This document shows positions 23,810 to 31,428 of a DNA stretch of 64,000 nucleotides, one piece after another. Origin of the DNA: Leptolinea sp964446955 (GTDB lineage Bacteria > Chloroflexota > Anaerolineae > Anaerolineales > Anaerolineaceae); contig CAYUQJ010000001.1 in NCBI GenBank assembly GCA_964446955.1, positions 1,054,001-1,118,000 of the forward strand, given 5' to 3'. Position numbers and translations under genes: made by a program. The notes under the pieces were generated by a model. It was not told where the DNA came from. It worked only from the letters and a program-made list of their open reading frames with translations, and did no database searches. How positions within the stretch are numbered: the first letter of the stretch is position 1; every line of letters starts with the position of its first letter.

Positions 23810-26635
23810 TTAGACTCCATTACGGTTAATCACTCTTAAGAAAACTTGAACGACATCAGGATCAAAAAATACTCCGCTCTGGTCTTTGATATATTGGATC
23901 ACCGTGTCATAGGTCCAGGCAGGCCTGTATGGTCTGTCAGAAGACAGCGCGTCCCATACATCCACAACTGCAAATATCCGGGCCGGTAATGGTATCTCGG
24001 TTTCTCTTAACCCTTGTGGATATCCTGTCCCATCCCAGCGTTCGTGATGTGAATAGGGAATTGCCAGAGCCGGTTCCAGGTAGGGTATCCGTGATAATAA
24101 ACGCCAGGCAAACACCGGATGCATCTTCATCACATTCCATTCATCTGATGTTAGTGGCCCCGGTTTCAACAATATGGAATCGGGAATGCCCATCTTTCCT
24201 ATATCATGCAACAATGCGCCCCGGCGTATATGAACCATTTCCTCTTCTGAAATCTGGAATTCTTCCGCCATTCGCACAGTCATTTCAACAACATTCCGGC
24301 TGTGATTTGCCGTTTCTTTTTCCCGCAACTCCAAAGCGTCCGCCCAGCCCTGCAATGTCGCATCATAGGCTATCTGCAATTCTTCTTCTGCTTTCTTTCT
24401 TTCGGTAATATCACGCGCCAGACCATACGTCCCAATTATTTTTCCACTTTGATCATACAGAGGAAGTTTGGATACTGAAAACCATTCCGGCGGCCGGTCT
24501 GAAAAGACAATCATCTCATCATCATTGATGATGGATTGTCCATTTTTGATGATCTCCTGTTCCTGTTGAAAAGCGAACTTCGCGTGTTCTTGCGAAAAGA
24601 AATCGAAATCAGTCTTTCCCAGAAGGTCAGATGGCTCATTTCCCCCCAATCTTTTTGCCTGGGCTTTATTTACCCGGAGAAAACGGCTCTCCGTATCCTT
24701 GAACCATATGGTATCAGGGATGGTATCCATCAAAGTTCGCATAAGATACTGTTCATGTTCCAAAGCTTCTTCCGCTTTTCTTTGATCCTCGATCATTTTG
24801 AGCAGTTTCTCTCCGTATTCAACGGCTTCAGCATTCTTTTTTTCCAGATCAGCGGTTGTCTCTTTTATCTTGAGCTCTGCCTGTCTGCGATCACGGATAT
24901 CAATTCCAATACCGGTAAAGAAGAGTTTCCCCTTAATTTCTAACCGTGAAGCCGTGAACTCGAACAGGATCTTTTCTCCACTTTTTGTAGTCACTTCGGC
25001 TTCGGTTATGGCATAGCCATTTTCCCATATTTTGGATACCCATTTTTCCACGCGGGCTTTATCATCCGGTTGGTTGGGGAACCATTCATAAAGGTTGAAG
25101 TGATCCAATTCTTTTGCGGAATAACCGGTTACTTCTTCGTGCCTGTTATTCCATCTTAGCAAGTTTCCGTCCACGTCATACAGGAATAAAATGCCCGGCA
25201 CACTATTAAAAACAGCTTCAAGAAGATCATTCTCCTCTTTCAGGGCAATTTCCATCTTCCTGCGGTCTGTTATATTCCGGGTCACTCCAAAGATTTCAAT
25301 TTCCCCGGATTTCGGATTCTCTTGAAAATTCGTGGCGACTTCTGTCAGAATGTAGGACCCATCCTTACAGATCTGCTCAATCTCATCCACATACATGTGA
25401 TCCAGCGGAATAGCTCCGCTCTGAAAAGCTTCAAGCCGTTGGTGTATCAATTCCAAAAAACGATTTACAGCATCCGGTTTAAAGACATCATCAACCGGTT
25501 GGGATATAACCTCTTCCGCGGTAAAGCCGCGGATCTTTTCTATGGAAGGGCTAACATACGTGAAATGCTTGGATTGGGGATCCAATACCCATATCACATC
25601 TGAAATTTTTTCCGTGTATGAGCGGTATTTCTCTTCGTTTTGTCGAAGCTCTTCTTCCGCGGTTTTTTTCTCCGTGGTATCACGGTTACTCCCGCGTATT
25701 CCAAGATACTTGCCGTTTTTATCATAGATACGACGGCAAATATGATTGATCCAGCGGATTTTGCCATCCGGTTGAATGATGCGAAATTCAGCCGCTTCCC
25801 CATGACAATCATGATCAGCAGTTGAATGGGTCTTATGATGCTGCTCAAAATAAGACTGATCGTCCGGATGTACCATCTTCCATAGTAGATCCGGAGAGTT
25901 GAGCAACTCTTCTCTTGTGTAACCAGTGATCTGACTGACGGAAGGAGAGCAATATTCGAACAAACCTTCCGGATTCAACCAGTATTCCCAATCGTACGTA
26001 TTGTCTGCAACAATACGGTATCTGGCTTCATTTTCAGCAATTGTATCAGCCATAAGCTCGCGTTGCAGCCGTGTGATGATGAGCCTTCCAAGAAGAACCG
26101 TACCCAACGGATATATCGCAAGGACAGGTAAGAATATGGTCGAAAAGGTCCTGATTGCAATCTCATAGGGCATGGTGAAACTCAAGAACACCATCACGAT
26201 ATGGATGAGCAATCCAAACAGGTATAGCTCACGTGATGATTTATTTTCCAAGGATGTATGACTTAGTTTTCGCCAGATTATGCCGATAGTTCCTGTCGTG
26301 ACGATAACAGAAACGCCCATTATCGCACCCGGACCACCCTGATAGATTCGCAGGGTCAGGGTCATGAGCATGGCGATGATTGTTGGTATTGAACCGAAGA
26401 ATAGCCCAGAGATTCCCAGCAAAACAGAGCGGGTATCAAAAACCACCCCGGGGATTAAAACCCAGGGTGTTAACATGATGGCAATCCCGATCAATCCGAC
26501 CAAAATCCCAATAATGATATTTTGCAGAACACTTCTGCCGCCCCGCCAATTTTGAGACAAAATATCAACGATGAGAACAGAGGCAAGCAGCAGAGAAATA
26601 TTTTGAACCAATACAAGGAAAGCTTCACCGATCAT
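23810..26635 (-). CDS. Membrane sensor with four PAS domains and an HD-GYP phosphodiesterase domain
   Basis: A 941-aa multidomain receptor. Residues about 1-190 carry six hydrophobic helices of the LytS 5TMR type (FDTRSVLLGISGLFFG). Four PAS domains follow at about 205-330, 335-465, 470-595 and 630-745, several with linking coiled helices. The C-terminus (about 755-935) is HD-GYP with HDIGKMGIPD and HHERWDGTGYP, the metal and substrate motifs of cyclic-di-GMP phosphodiesterases. The predicted role is to degrade c-di-GMP in response to a membrane or cytoplasmic ligand; none is identifiable. GGAG precedes the ATG. Transcribed alone and terminated before mreB. Confidence 0.9.
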   Translation of the reverse strand: MIGEAFLVLVQNISLLLASVLIVDILSQNWRGGRSVLQNIIIGILVGLIGIAIMLTPWVLIPGVVFDTRSVLLGISGLFFGSIPTIIAMLMTLTLRIYQGGPGAIMGVSVIVTTGTIGIIWRKLSHTSLENKSSRELYLFGLLIHIVMVFLSFTMPYEIAIRTFSTIFLPVLAIYPLGTVLLGRLIITRLQRELMADTIAENEARYRIVADNTYDWEYWLNPEGLFEYCSPSVSQITGYTREELLNSPDLLWKMVHPDDQSYFEQHHKTHSTADHDCHGEAAEFRIIQPDGKIRWINHICRRIYDKNGKYLGIRGSNRDTTEKKTAEEELRQNEEKYRSYTEKISDVIWVLDPQSKHFTYVSPSIEKIRGFTAEEVISQPVDDVFKPDAVNRFLELIHQRLEAFQSGAIPLDHMYVDEIEQICKDGSYILTEVATNFQENPKSGEIEIFGVTRNITDRRKMEIALKEENDLLEAVFNSVPGILFLYDVDGNLLRWNNRHEEVTGYSAKELDHFNLYEWFPNQPDDKARVEKWVSKIWENGYAITEAEVTTKSGEKILFEFTASRLEIKGKLFFTGIGIDIRDRRQAELKIKETTADLEKKNAEAVEYGEKLLKMIEDQRKAEEALEHEQYLMRTLMDTIPDTIWFKDTESRFLRVNKAQAKRLGGNEPSDLLGKTDFDFFSQEHAKFAFQQEQEIIKNGQSIINDDEMIVFSDRPPEWFSVSKLPLYDQSGKIIGTYGLARDITERKKAEEELQIAYDATLQGWADALELREKETANHSRNVVEMTVRMAEEFQISEEEMVHIRRGALLHDIGKMGIPDSILLKPGPLTSDEWNVMKMHPVFAWRLLSRIPYLEPALAIPYSHHERWDGTGYPQGLRETEIPLPARIFAVVDVWDALSSDRPYRPAWTYDTVIQYIKDQSGVFFDPDVVQVFLRVINRNGV

Positions 26636-27008
26636 TGGGTCTACTCCAAATCTAGAACAAGAAGATGTCCCCTTAAAAAATCAGTCGATCTGTTTTCCTT
26701 TACTCCTGTCAATCCTTCAGGTTTTGTTTTCGATAATTCATGGAGTGAAAAATGATGTTGAATAAAGACTTCGTAACATCTCCAGATTTTTCATCGAATC
26801 TGACCGGCATTTATTGTATAGGGAAAATTGTCTCACATACCTATTTAAAACGAAAGAAAATTTACCTAAAAAAACCTTTTTTAGATTGGTAGAGAATAAC
26901 TGTTCTTGTTGGTTAATGCAAAAAAGCTTCTGAATACCAGTTGTTTTGGTATAATAATGGCGTTTCCAGTCAAAAGCAGTACCGAGTGTAAAAATGGCAG
27001 GTTACTAT
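26636..27008. other. 373-bp non-coding gap
   Basis: AT-rich. Apart from the tRNA-Gly promoter near 26928-26955 and the sensor-gene upstream region, I see no gene, repeat or stable structure. Confidence 0.5.
26928..26955 (+). promoter_or_regulatory. Promoter of tRNA-Gly
   Basis: TTCTGA and TATAAT are separated by 16 bp, and TGG directly precedes TATAAT (extended -10). It would give a 5' leader of about 45 bases before the tRNA. Confidence 0.7.
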
Positions 27009-27080
27009 GCGGGTGTCGCCAAGTGGTAAGGCAGTACCTTCCCAAGGTACCATTCGTGAGTTCGAATCTCATCACCCGCT
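27009..27080 (+). tRNA. tRNA-Gly (anticodon CCC)
   Basis: Cloverleaf: acceptor GCGGGTG/CACCCGC with discriminator T; D stem GCC/GGC; anticodon stem GTACC/GGTAC around TTCCCAA, giving anticodon CCC; T stem GTGAG/CTCAT around TTCGAAT. CCA is not encoded. Followed 36 bp later by a strong terminator. Confidence 0.95.
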
Positions 27081-27116
27081 CTCGTTTTCAACAAATCAGA
27101 TCTTTACCAACCTCAC

Positions 27117-27142
27117 AGGGCGCGTTGCCAGCGCCCTTTTTT
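27117..27142 (+). terminator. Terminator of tRNA-Gly
   Basis: AGGGCGC (27117-27123) pairs with GCGCCCT (27131-27137) around a 7-base loop, followed by a T run. Confidence 0.88.
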
Positions 27143-27153
27143 ATTTTTATGAA

Positions 27154-27182
27154 CAAAAAAAGCCAACTATAAGGAGTTGGCT
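27154..27182 (-). terminator. Terminator of tRNA-Leu
   Basis: AGCCAACT/AGTTGGCT perfect 8-bp stem (27161-27168 with 27175-27182), followed on the minus strand by seven T. It stands back to back with the tRNA-Gly terminator. Confidence 0.88.
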
Positions 27183-27200
27183 TGGCTTCTGTTTTTGTAG

Positions 27201-27282
27201 TGCGCTGGGGGGGACTTGAACCCCCACGCCTTGCGGCACATGGCCCTCAACCATGCCTGTCTGCCAATTCCAGCACCAGCGC
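27201..27282 (-). tRNA. tRNA-Leu (anticodon GAG)
   Basis: Minus-strand cloverleaf with a long variable arm: acceptor GCGCTGG/CCAGCGC with discriminator A; anticodon stem CATGG/CCATG enclosing TTGAGGG with anticodon GAG; variable arm TGCCGCAAGGC; T stem GGGGG/CCCCC around TTCAAGT. CCA is not encoded. Confidence 0.95.
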
Positions 27283-27295
27283 AGTTACGAGTGCA

Positions 27296-27323
27296 ATTAT
27301 AATCGGTGCTGTACACGTGTCAA
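27296..27323 (-). promoter_or_regulatory. Consensus promoter of tRNA-Leu
   Basis: On the minus strand TTGACA and TATAAT, both perfect hexamers, are 16 bp apart and end 13 bp before the tRNA 5' end. It lies in the divergent gap with plsX. Confidence 0.82.
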
Positions 27324-27350
27324 GCAAACTAACTGATGGAGGAGTAATCT

Positions 27351-28373
27351 ATGGCCCTGGTTCTTGATGCTATGGGAAGTGATCAATATCCTGATCCCGA
27401 AATTCAGGCTGCTATCAAGTTTTCCAATGAATACAACGAAGATGTTATCCTCGTGGGAAACGAGGATATCGTCAAACCCAAGCTGACTGCCGCTGGAGGA
27501 AATCAATCCAGGGTCAGGCTGGTTCACGCCCCGGACATTCTGGAGATGTGGGACAAACCTGTTGAAAACGCAAAAAAGAAACCGTTGAATTCAATGGCAG
27601 AGGGGCTCAAACTCCTTAAATCCGGCGAAGGACAGGCATTTATTTCCGCTGGAAACACCGGCGGGGTTCTTTTCAATGCCATACGCACACTGGGACGCTT
27701 AAAAGATGTGCAACGTCCGGCGCTTACCGCTCTTTTTCCGGTCAAGGGGGGGCACTGTGTGGTGTTGGATATCGGAGCCAATGCGGAATGCCGGCCGGAA
27801 TTTCTTCTTCAATTTGCCATTATGGGCAGTATTTACGCCCAGAAAACTCTCCGAATTGAAAAACCCCGAGTCGGGTTGCTTTCAAACGGCGAAGAAGCTG
27901 GAAAAGGCAATCAACTGATCAAAGACACCTACCACCTTCTCGAAAGCTCCGGTTTGAATTTCATCGGCAACGTGGAAGGTAAAGAGGTTTTCGGAGGACA
28001 AACGGATGTCGTGGTGACGGATGGATTTACAGGAAATATCCTGCTCAAATCCAGTGAAGCGGTAGCAAAATTGATCACAGAGACACTCAAAGAAGAGCTT
28101 ATGGCTTCCTTCCAGACCAAGATCGGCGCGATGCTGGCCAAGCCAGCTTTCAAGGCAATTAAGAAATTGATGGATCCCGGTGAGATAGGCGCCGCGCCAT
28201 TGTTAGGCGTGGATGGGTTGGTCTTCGTGGGACATGGGCGTTCGGATGCCCGCGCCATGATGTCCGCTCTGCGGGTAGCCCATGAATCGGTTCAGATAGA
28301 TCTTCTCGGCTCTCTTCGGGAAGGCATTCAAGACCGTCTTTCCAGTCAACCATCCATAGAAAGTGTTTCATAA
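27351..28373 (+). CDS. plsX: Phosphate acyltransferase PlsX
   Basis: Converts acyl-ACP to acyl-phosphate for phospholipid synthesis via PlsY, at the inner face of the membrane. The 340-aa length is typical. Recognisable family segments are the N-terminal LVLDAMGSDQYPDPE, SAGNTGGVL, VVLDIGANAECRPE, LLSNGEEAGKGNQL and DGFTGNILLKSSE. GGAGGAG precedes ATG 27351. It does not sit with fab genes here. It is 24 bp upstream of a NERD-like membrane protein gene with which it may be co-transcribed. Confidence 0.94.
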   Translation: MALVLDAMGSDQYPDPEIQAAIKFSNEYNEDVILVGNEDIVKPKLTAAGGNQSRVRLVHAPDILEMWDKPVENAKKKPLNSMAEGLKLLKSGEGQAFISAGNTGGVLFNAIRTLGRLKDVQRPALTALFPVKGGHCVVLDIGANAECRPEFLLQFAIMGSIYAQKTLRIEKPRVGLLSNGEEAGKGNQLIKDTYHLLESSGLNFIGNVEGKEVFGGQTDVVVTDGFTGNILLKSSEAVAKLITETLKEELMASFQTKIGAMLAKPAFKAIKKLMDPGEIGAAPLLGVDGLVFVGHGRSDARAMMSALRVAHESVQIDLLGSLREGIQDRLSSQPSIESVS

Positions 28374-28397
28374 GAAAAGGACAGGAATCACGAATCA

Positions 28398-29114
28398 ATG
28401 AAAATAATCTCCAACACGAATTTAATTAACCGAAACAAAAAGATCGGGCAGATATTGACCTTTGTTGCAGTGGCCATTCTGATCGGTGGGTTGATCCTCT
28501 CGCTGCAGGGCAATGTGGAATACATCACATATTCGTACATGGCCTTGATCTTGGGGTTTCTCGTCTCGCAGTTTGGCATCTATTTCAGCAATAAGTTTGG
28601 TCGATCCCCCCGTCCAGATGAGTTGGTGAGTGCGTCTCTAAAAGGATTGGATGACCGTTATACCCTTTATCACTACGCCACCGCGGCCTCACATCTGCTG
28701 GTCGGACCGTCCGGTGTATGGGTGATACTTCCCTACCAGCAGCGTGGAACGATCACATATGACAAGGGTAAGTACCGTCAGAAAGGCGGCAACTTATATC
28801 TGAAGCTCTTCGCACAAGAGGGACTGGGCCGGCCGGATAAAGAAGCTCAATACGCCACAGAAGACATTCAAAAATTCTTCACGCGTCAAATGGATGCTGA
28901 TAAAGTTCCGACAGTTAATCCTTTGTTGATTTTCACCAACCCGAAGGCAAAAGTTGATGCCCAGAATGCTCCTTTCGCGACTGTGGAAGCTGAAAAAGTA
29001 AAGGATTTCCTCCGAAAAAAAGCCAAAGACAACGCATTTTCGTTGGAAAAAGTACAGCAGGTAAATTCAGTTATCCTTCCATCAGATTCATTGGAAGAAA
29101 ATCTCAAAAAATAA
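28398..29114 (+). CDS. Membrane protein with a NERD-like domain
   Basis: A 238-aa protein with a basic N-terminus, two transmembrane helices (about 18-36 and 42-64), then a cytoplasmic domain resembling NERD (nuclease-related domain). The segment HLLVGPSGVWVILPY matches the typical NERD strand pattern. I cannot make out the full set of nuclease residues, so enzymatic activity is uncertain. The C-terminal part (about 150-238) is charged and without a family call. AGGA precedes the ATG. It follows plsX closely, and the transcript ends at a bidirectional terminator shared with rluB. Confidence 0.65.
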   Translation: MKIISNTNLINRNKKIGQILTFVAVAILIGGLILSLQGNVEYITYSYMALILGFLVSQFGIYFSNKFGRSPRPDELVSASLKGLDDRYTLYHYATAASHLLVGPSGVWVILPYQQRGTITYDKGKYRQKGGNLYLKLFAQEGLGRPDKEAQYATEDIQKFFTRQMDADKVPTVNPLLIFTNPKAKVDAQNAPFATVEAEKVKDFLRKKAKDNAFSLEKVQQVNSVILPSDSLEENLKK

Positions 29115-29144
29115 AGAGTTATTTTGTTGTTCCGTCCAACAAAA

Positions 29145-29167
29145 AAAGGAACCATAAAGGTTCCTTT
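29145..29167. terminator. Bidirectional terminator between the NERD gene and rluB
   Basis: AAAGGAACC (29145-29153) pairs with GGTTCCTTT (29159-29167) around a 5-base loop, with A and T tracts on either side so that both strands end in a U run. Confidence 0.85.
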
Positions 29168-29190
29168 TTCTTTTAGCTAAACAAACCAAG

Positions 29191-30213
29191 TTATTTTTGG
29201 CCTGTTGTCTTTCTTCCACCGGGCCTTTTTTCATCCCGGTTGGTTTGTGTATGGTTGGCATCAGTATGCCTTATACGGTGGTCAGCCTGGCCAGGTTGGG
29301 TCGTTTCACGCCGGACAGGTCTTCCGGATCCGGATGCGTTTCCAGCTGGTCTTCTCACCCTGGAGCCTTCCGTGCCCTTCCTCCTACTCTTGCCCGGTCT
29401 TGATTCCGAGGAAGGATGGTTACTCCTTTCGGCGAACCGGTCAGAGTTTCTTTCGGCACGTCTCTTTGCCGCTATTGAATTAGGTTTTTCTGTTCCAGAT
29501 TGAAGACTGCGCAGCGTGTTCACCTCTTCCGGTGATAGTTCCCGCCATTCACGGGGTTTCAATGTGCCCAGCCGCAGGGTTCCAATTCTTACACGAACAA
29601 TCCTCACAACCGGTAGACCGATCCGTTTGCCTATTTCACGGATCTGCCGTTTTCGACCTTCTCGCATGATAATGCGTACCCACGCTCCCTTGCCCAACCG
29701 TGATTCGATCTGAACATCAGCCGGCAGAGTTTTGTCGCCATCTTCCAGTACAACCCCACGCCGCCAGGTATTCAGTTGTTCTTCATCCGGTGTGGCGGCA
29801 AGTAAAACACGATATTCCTTTTCATGCCCGTAACGCGGATGGGTCAGCTTATTTGCCAACTCACCATCATTGGTCATGAGGATTAGTCCCTCGCTCTCAA
29901 AATCCAGGCGACCCACAGTAAATAAATGTCCAGAGACAGGAACAAGGTCTCTCACGCATGGACGTGGATCATCTGGATCACTGTCAGACAATACATTGCG
30001 AGGTTTATTTAAAGCGATATAGACACGGTCAGGCTCAACCTTTGGCAGCTCTCTTCCATCGACCATGATCGTATCAACGGAGGCATCAGCTTTGGTACCC
30101 AGTATCGCTTTTACCCCGTTGACCTTTACCCGGCCAGCGGCTATATACTCTTCACAATCACGCCTGGAACCCAGTCCGCAGCGTGCCATGATCTTTTGAA
30201 TCCGTTCTTCCAT
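29191..30213 (-). CDS. rluB: 23S rRNA pseudouridine synthase, RsuA/RluB family
   Basis: Isomerises a specific uridine to pseudouridine in rRNA. An S4 RNA-binding domain (about 1-60; MARCGLGSRRDCEEYI) is followed by the synthase domain with catalytic Asp104 in GRLDFESEGL and the later EGRKRQIREI motif. The core ends near residue 245. The last 95 residues are a low-complexity Arg/Ser/Gly/Thr-rich tail, probably disordered and rRNA-binding. It starts 4 bp after scpB. That pairing is common in bacteria and favours RluB over RsuA, though the exact target uridine is inferred. Confidence 0.88.
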   Translation of the reverse strand: MEERIQKIMARCGLGSRRDCEEYIAAGRVKVNGVKAILGTKADASVDTIMVDGRELPKVEPDRVYIALNKPRNVLSDSDPDDPRPCVRDLVPVSGHLFTVGRLDFESEGLILMTNDGELANKLTHPRYGHEKEYRVLLAATPDEEQLNTWRRGVVLEDGDKTLPADVQIESRLGKGAWVRIIMREGRKRQIREIGKRIGLPVVRIVRVRIGTLRLGTLKPREWRELSPEEVNTLRSLQSGTEKPNSIAAKRRAERNSDRFAERSNHPSSESRPGKSRRKGTEGSRVRRPAGNASGSGRPVRRETTQPGQADHRIRHTDANHTQTNRDEKRPGGRKTTGQK

Positions 30214-30217
30214 TCGT

Positions 30218-30790
30218 TTAATCCTTTAATAATCCGGATTCATCGCCAGTTACGACGGGTTCGGCCGGTTCCAGTGGAGGTAATTTTTGTAATGAATCAA
30301 TACCAAAATGTTGTAAAAATTCCGTCGTCGTCCCATATAGGATCGGCCGTCCAGGCGCTTCTGCGCGTCCGACTTCTTGCACAAGCCCCTTATTCAACAG
30401 GCTCTTTAGTACACCATCTGAGTTAACACCACGAACAGAATCGATCTCCGGACGGGTGACTGGCTGCCGGTACGCCACAATTGAAAGGGCCTCAAGCGCG
30501 GCCCGACTTAATCGAGCTGTCACATCCAGACCGAGGAATTTCTCTGCCAGTGGAGCGATTTCCGGCGCGCTGGTCAATTGGACCCTTCCACCATGAAACT
30601 GCAGCCGTAGTCCACGTTCTGTTTCATATCGACTGCCCATGGATGTCAGAGTGGCAACCACCTGATCAATCGGGAGTTCAACTACTTCTGCCAGTTGGTC
30701 GGGGGTTACCGGCCCGGGAGCTATAAATAACAACGCTTCCAGGGTTGATTCAAGGCTTATTTCCAATGGATTCTCTGTCTCTTCACTCAT
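30218..30790 (-). CDS. scpB: Segregation and condensation protein B
   Basis: Subunit of the SMC-ScpA-ScpB chromosome condensin. The 190-aa protein has tandem winged-helix domains and family segments LEALLFIAPGPVT, LSRAALEALSIVAYRQPVT and YGTTTEFLQHFG. It is 4 bp upstream of rluB on the same strand. scpA is not in the window. Confidence 0.92.
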   Translation of the reverse strand: MSEETENPLEISLESTLEALLFIAPGPVTPDQLAEVVELPIDQVVATLTSMGSRYETERGLRLQFHGGRVQLTSAPEIAPLAEKFLGLDVTARLSRAALEALSIVAYRQPVTRPEIDSVRGVNSDGVLKSLLNKGLVQEVGRAEAPGRPILYGTTTEFLQHFGIDSLQKLPPLEPAEPVVTGDESGLLKD

Positions 30791-30844
30791 GCTATAATTG
30801 CCGCGTTATTCAGGGTTTGTTTACCTATTATAAGGGTTAAAGTC

Positions 30845-31411
30845 ATGAACAGAAAAAATCGGGACATTCTCCTAATCATTTCAGGGCTAATTCTTCTGGC
30901 CCTTGCCTGCAACTTGACATCCGCCATGGTCAAAACAGAGGAAAAAGTTGTGCCGACCCTCGATCCGGCCGAAAAGCAGCAACTGGATAGTCAGCTGGCC
31001 ACACAGGTAGCTGGAGCTCTCAGTGGTGTGCCGGTCACCATAGAATTGACGGAAAGTCAGCTCACCAGTCTGATAAACACCCAGGCCGCCGCAAATCAAC
31101 AGGATGCCCAGATCAGCGGTTTACAGGTCAATCTGGATAACAACCAGGCACAAATCTCAGGCGACATCGTTGCCAGTGGTGTTTCCGGCAAAGTTTCCAT
31201 CATGTTATCCGTGGGAATAGATGCACAGGGAAAACCCAGTCTGGCCATTACGAATGCTTCATTGAACGGATTCAGTCTTCCCGCGACAATGCTCACATCC
31301 TTATCGGATGGCATCAATCAGGGATTGCAGATGCAGGCGGGTCAGAACTTCACCATTCAGTCAATGTCGATTGCCGACCATAAACTGATCATTTCTGCGA
31401 TCAAACAATAA
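30845..31411 (+). CDS. Lipoprotein, unknown function
   Basis: A 188-aa lipoprotein with lipobox LALAC giving lipidated Cys22. Residues 45-188 form a beta-rich domain with the repeated pattern of Gln/Ser/Asn-rich strands (ELTESQLTSLIN, VNLDNNQAQISGDI, LSVGIDAQGKP), reminiscent of small YpmS/DUF2140-like lipid-binding folds, a weak resemblance only. AAGGG precedes the ATG. It is the first gene of a plus-strand run ending with rsmD and lies 17 bp before the next lipoprotein. Function not recognised. Confidence 0.75.
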   Translation: MNRKNRDILLIISGLILLALACNLTSAMVKTEEKVVPTLDPAEKQQLDSQLATQVAGALSGVPVTIELTESQLTSLINTQAAANQQDAQISGLQVNLDNNQAQISGDIVASGVSGKVSIMLSVGIDAQGKPSLAITNASLNGFSLPATMLTSLSDGINQGLQMQAGQNFTIQSMSIADHKLIISAIKQ

Positions 31412-31428
31412 ACCGGAGGGTTAAGGCC

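Noticed and set aside
23929..24408. A 159-residue plus-strand open frame
   Set aside because: Antisense to the HD-GYP domain of the sensor gene; no independent coding signal.
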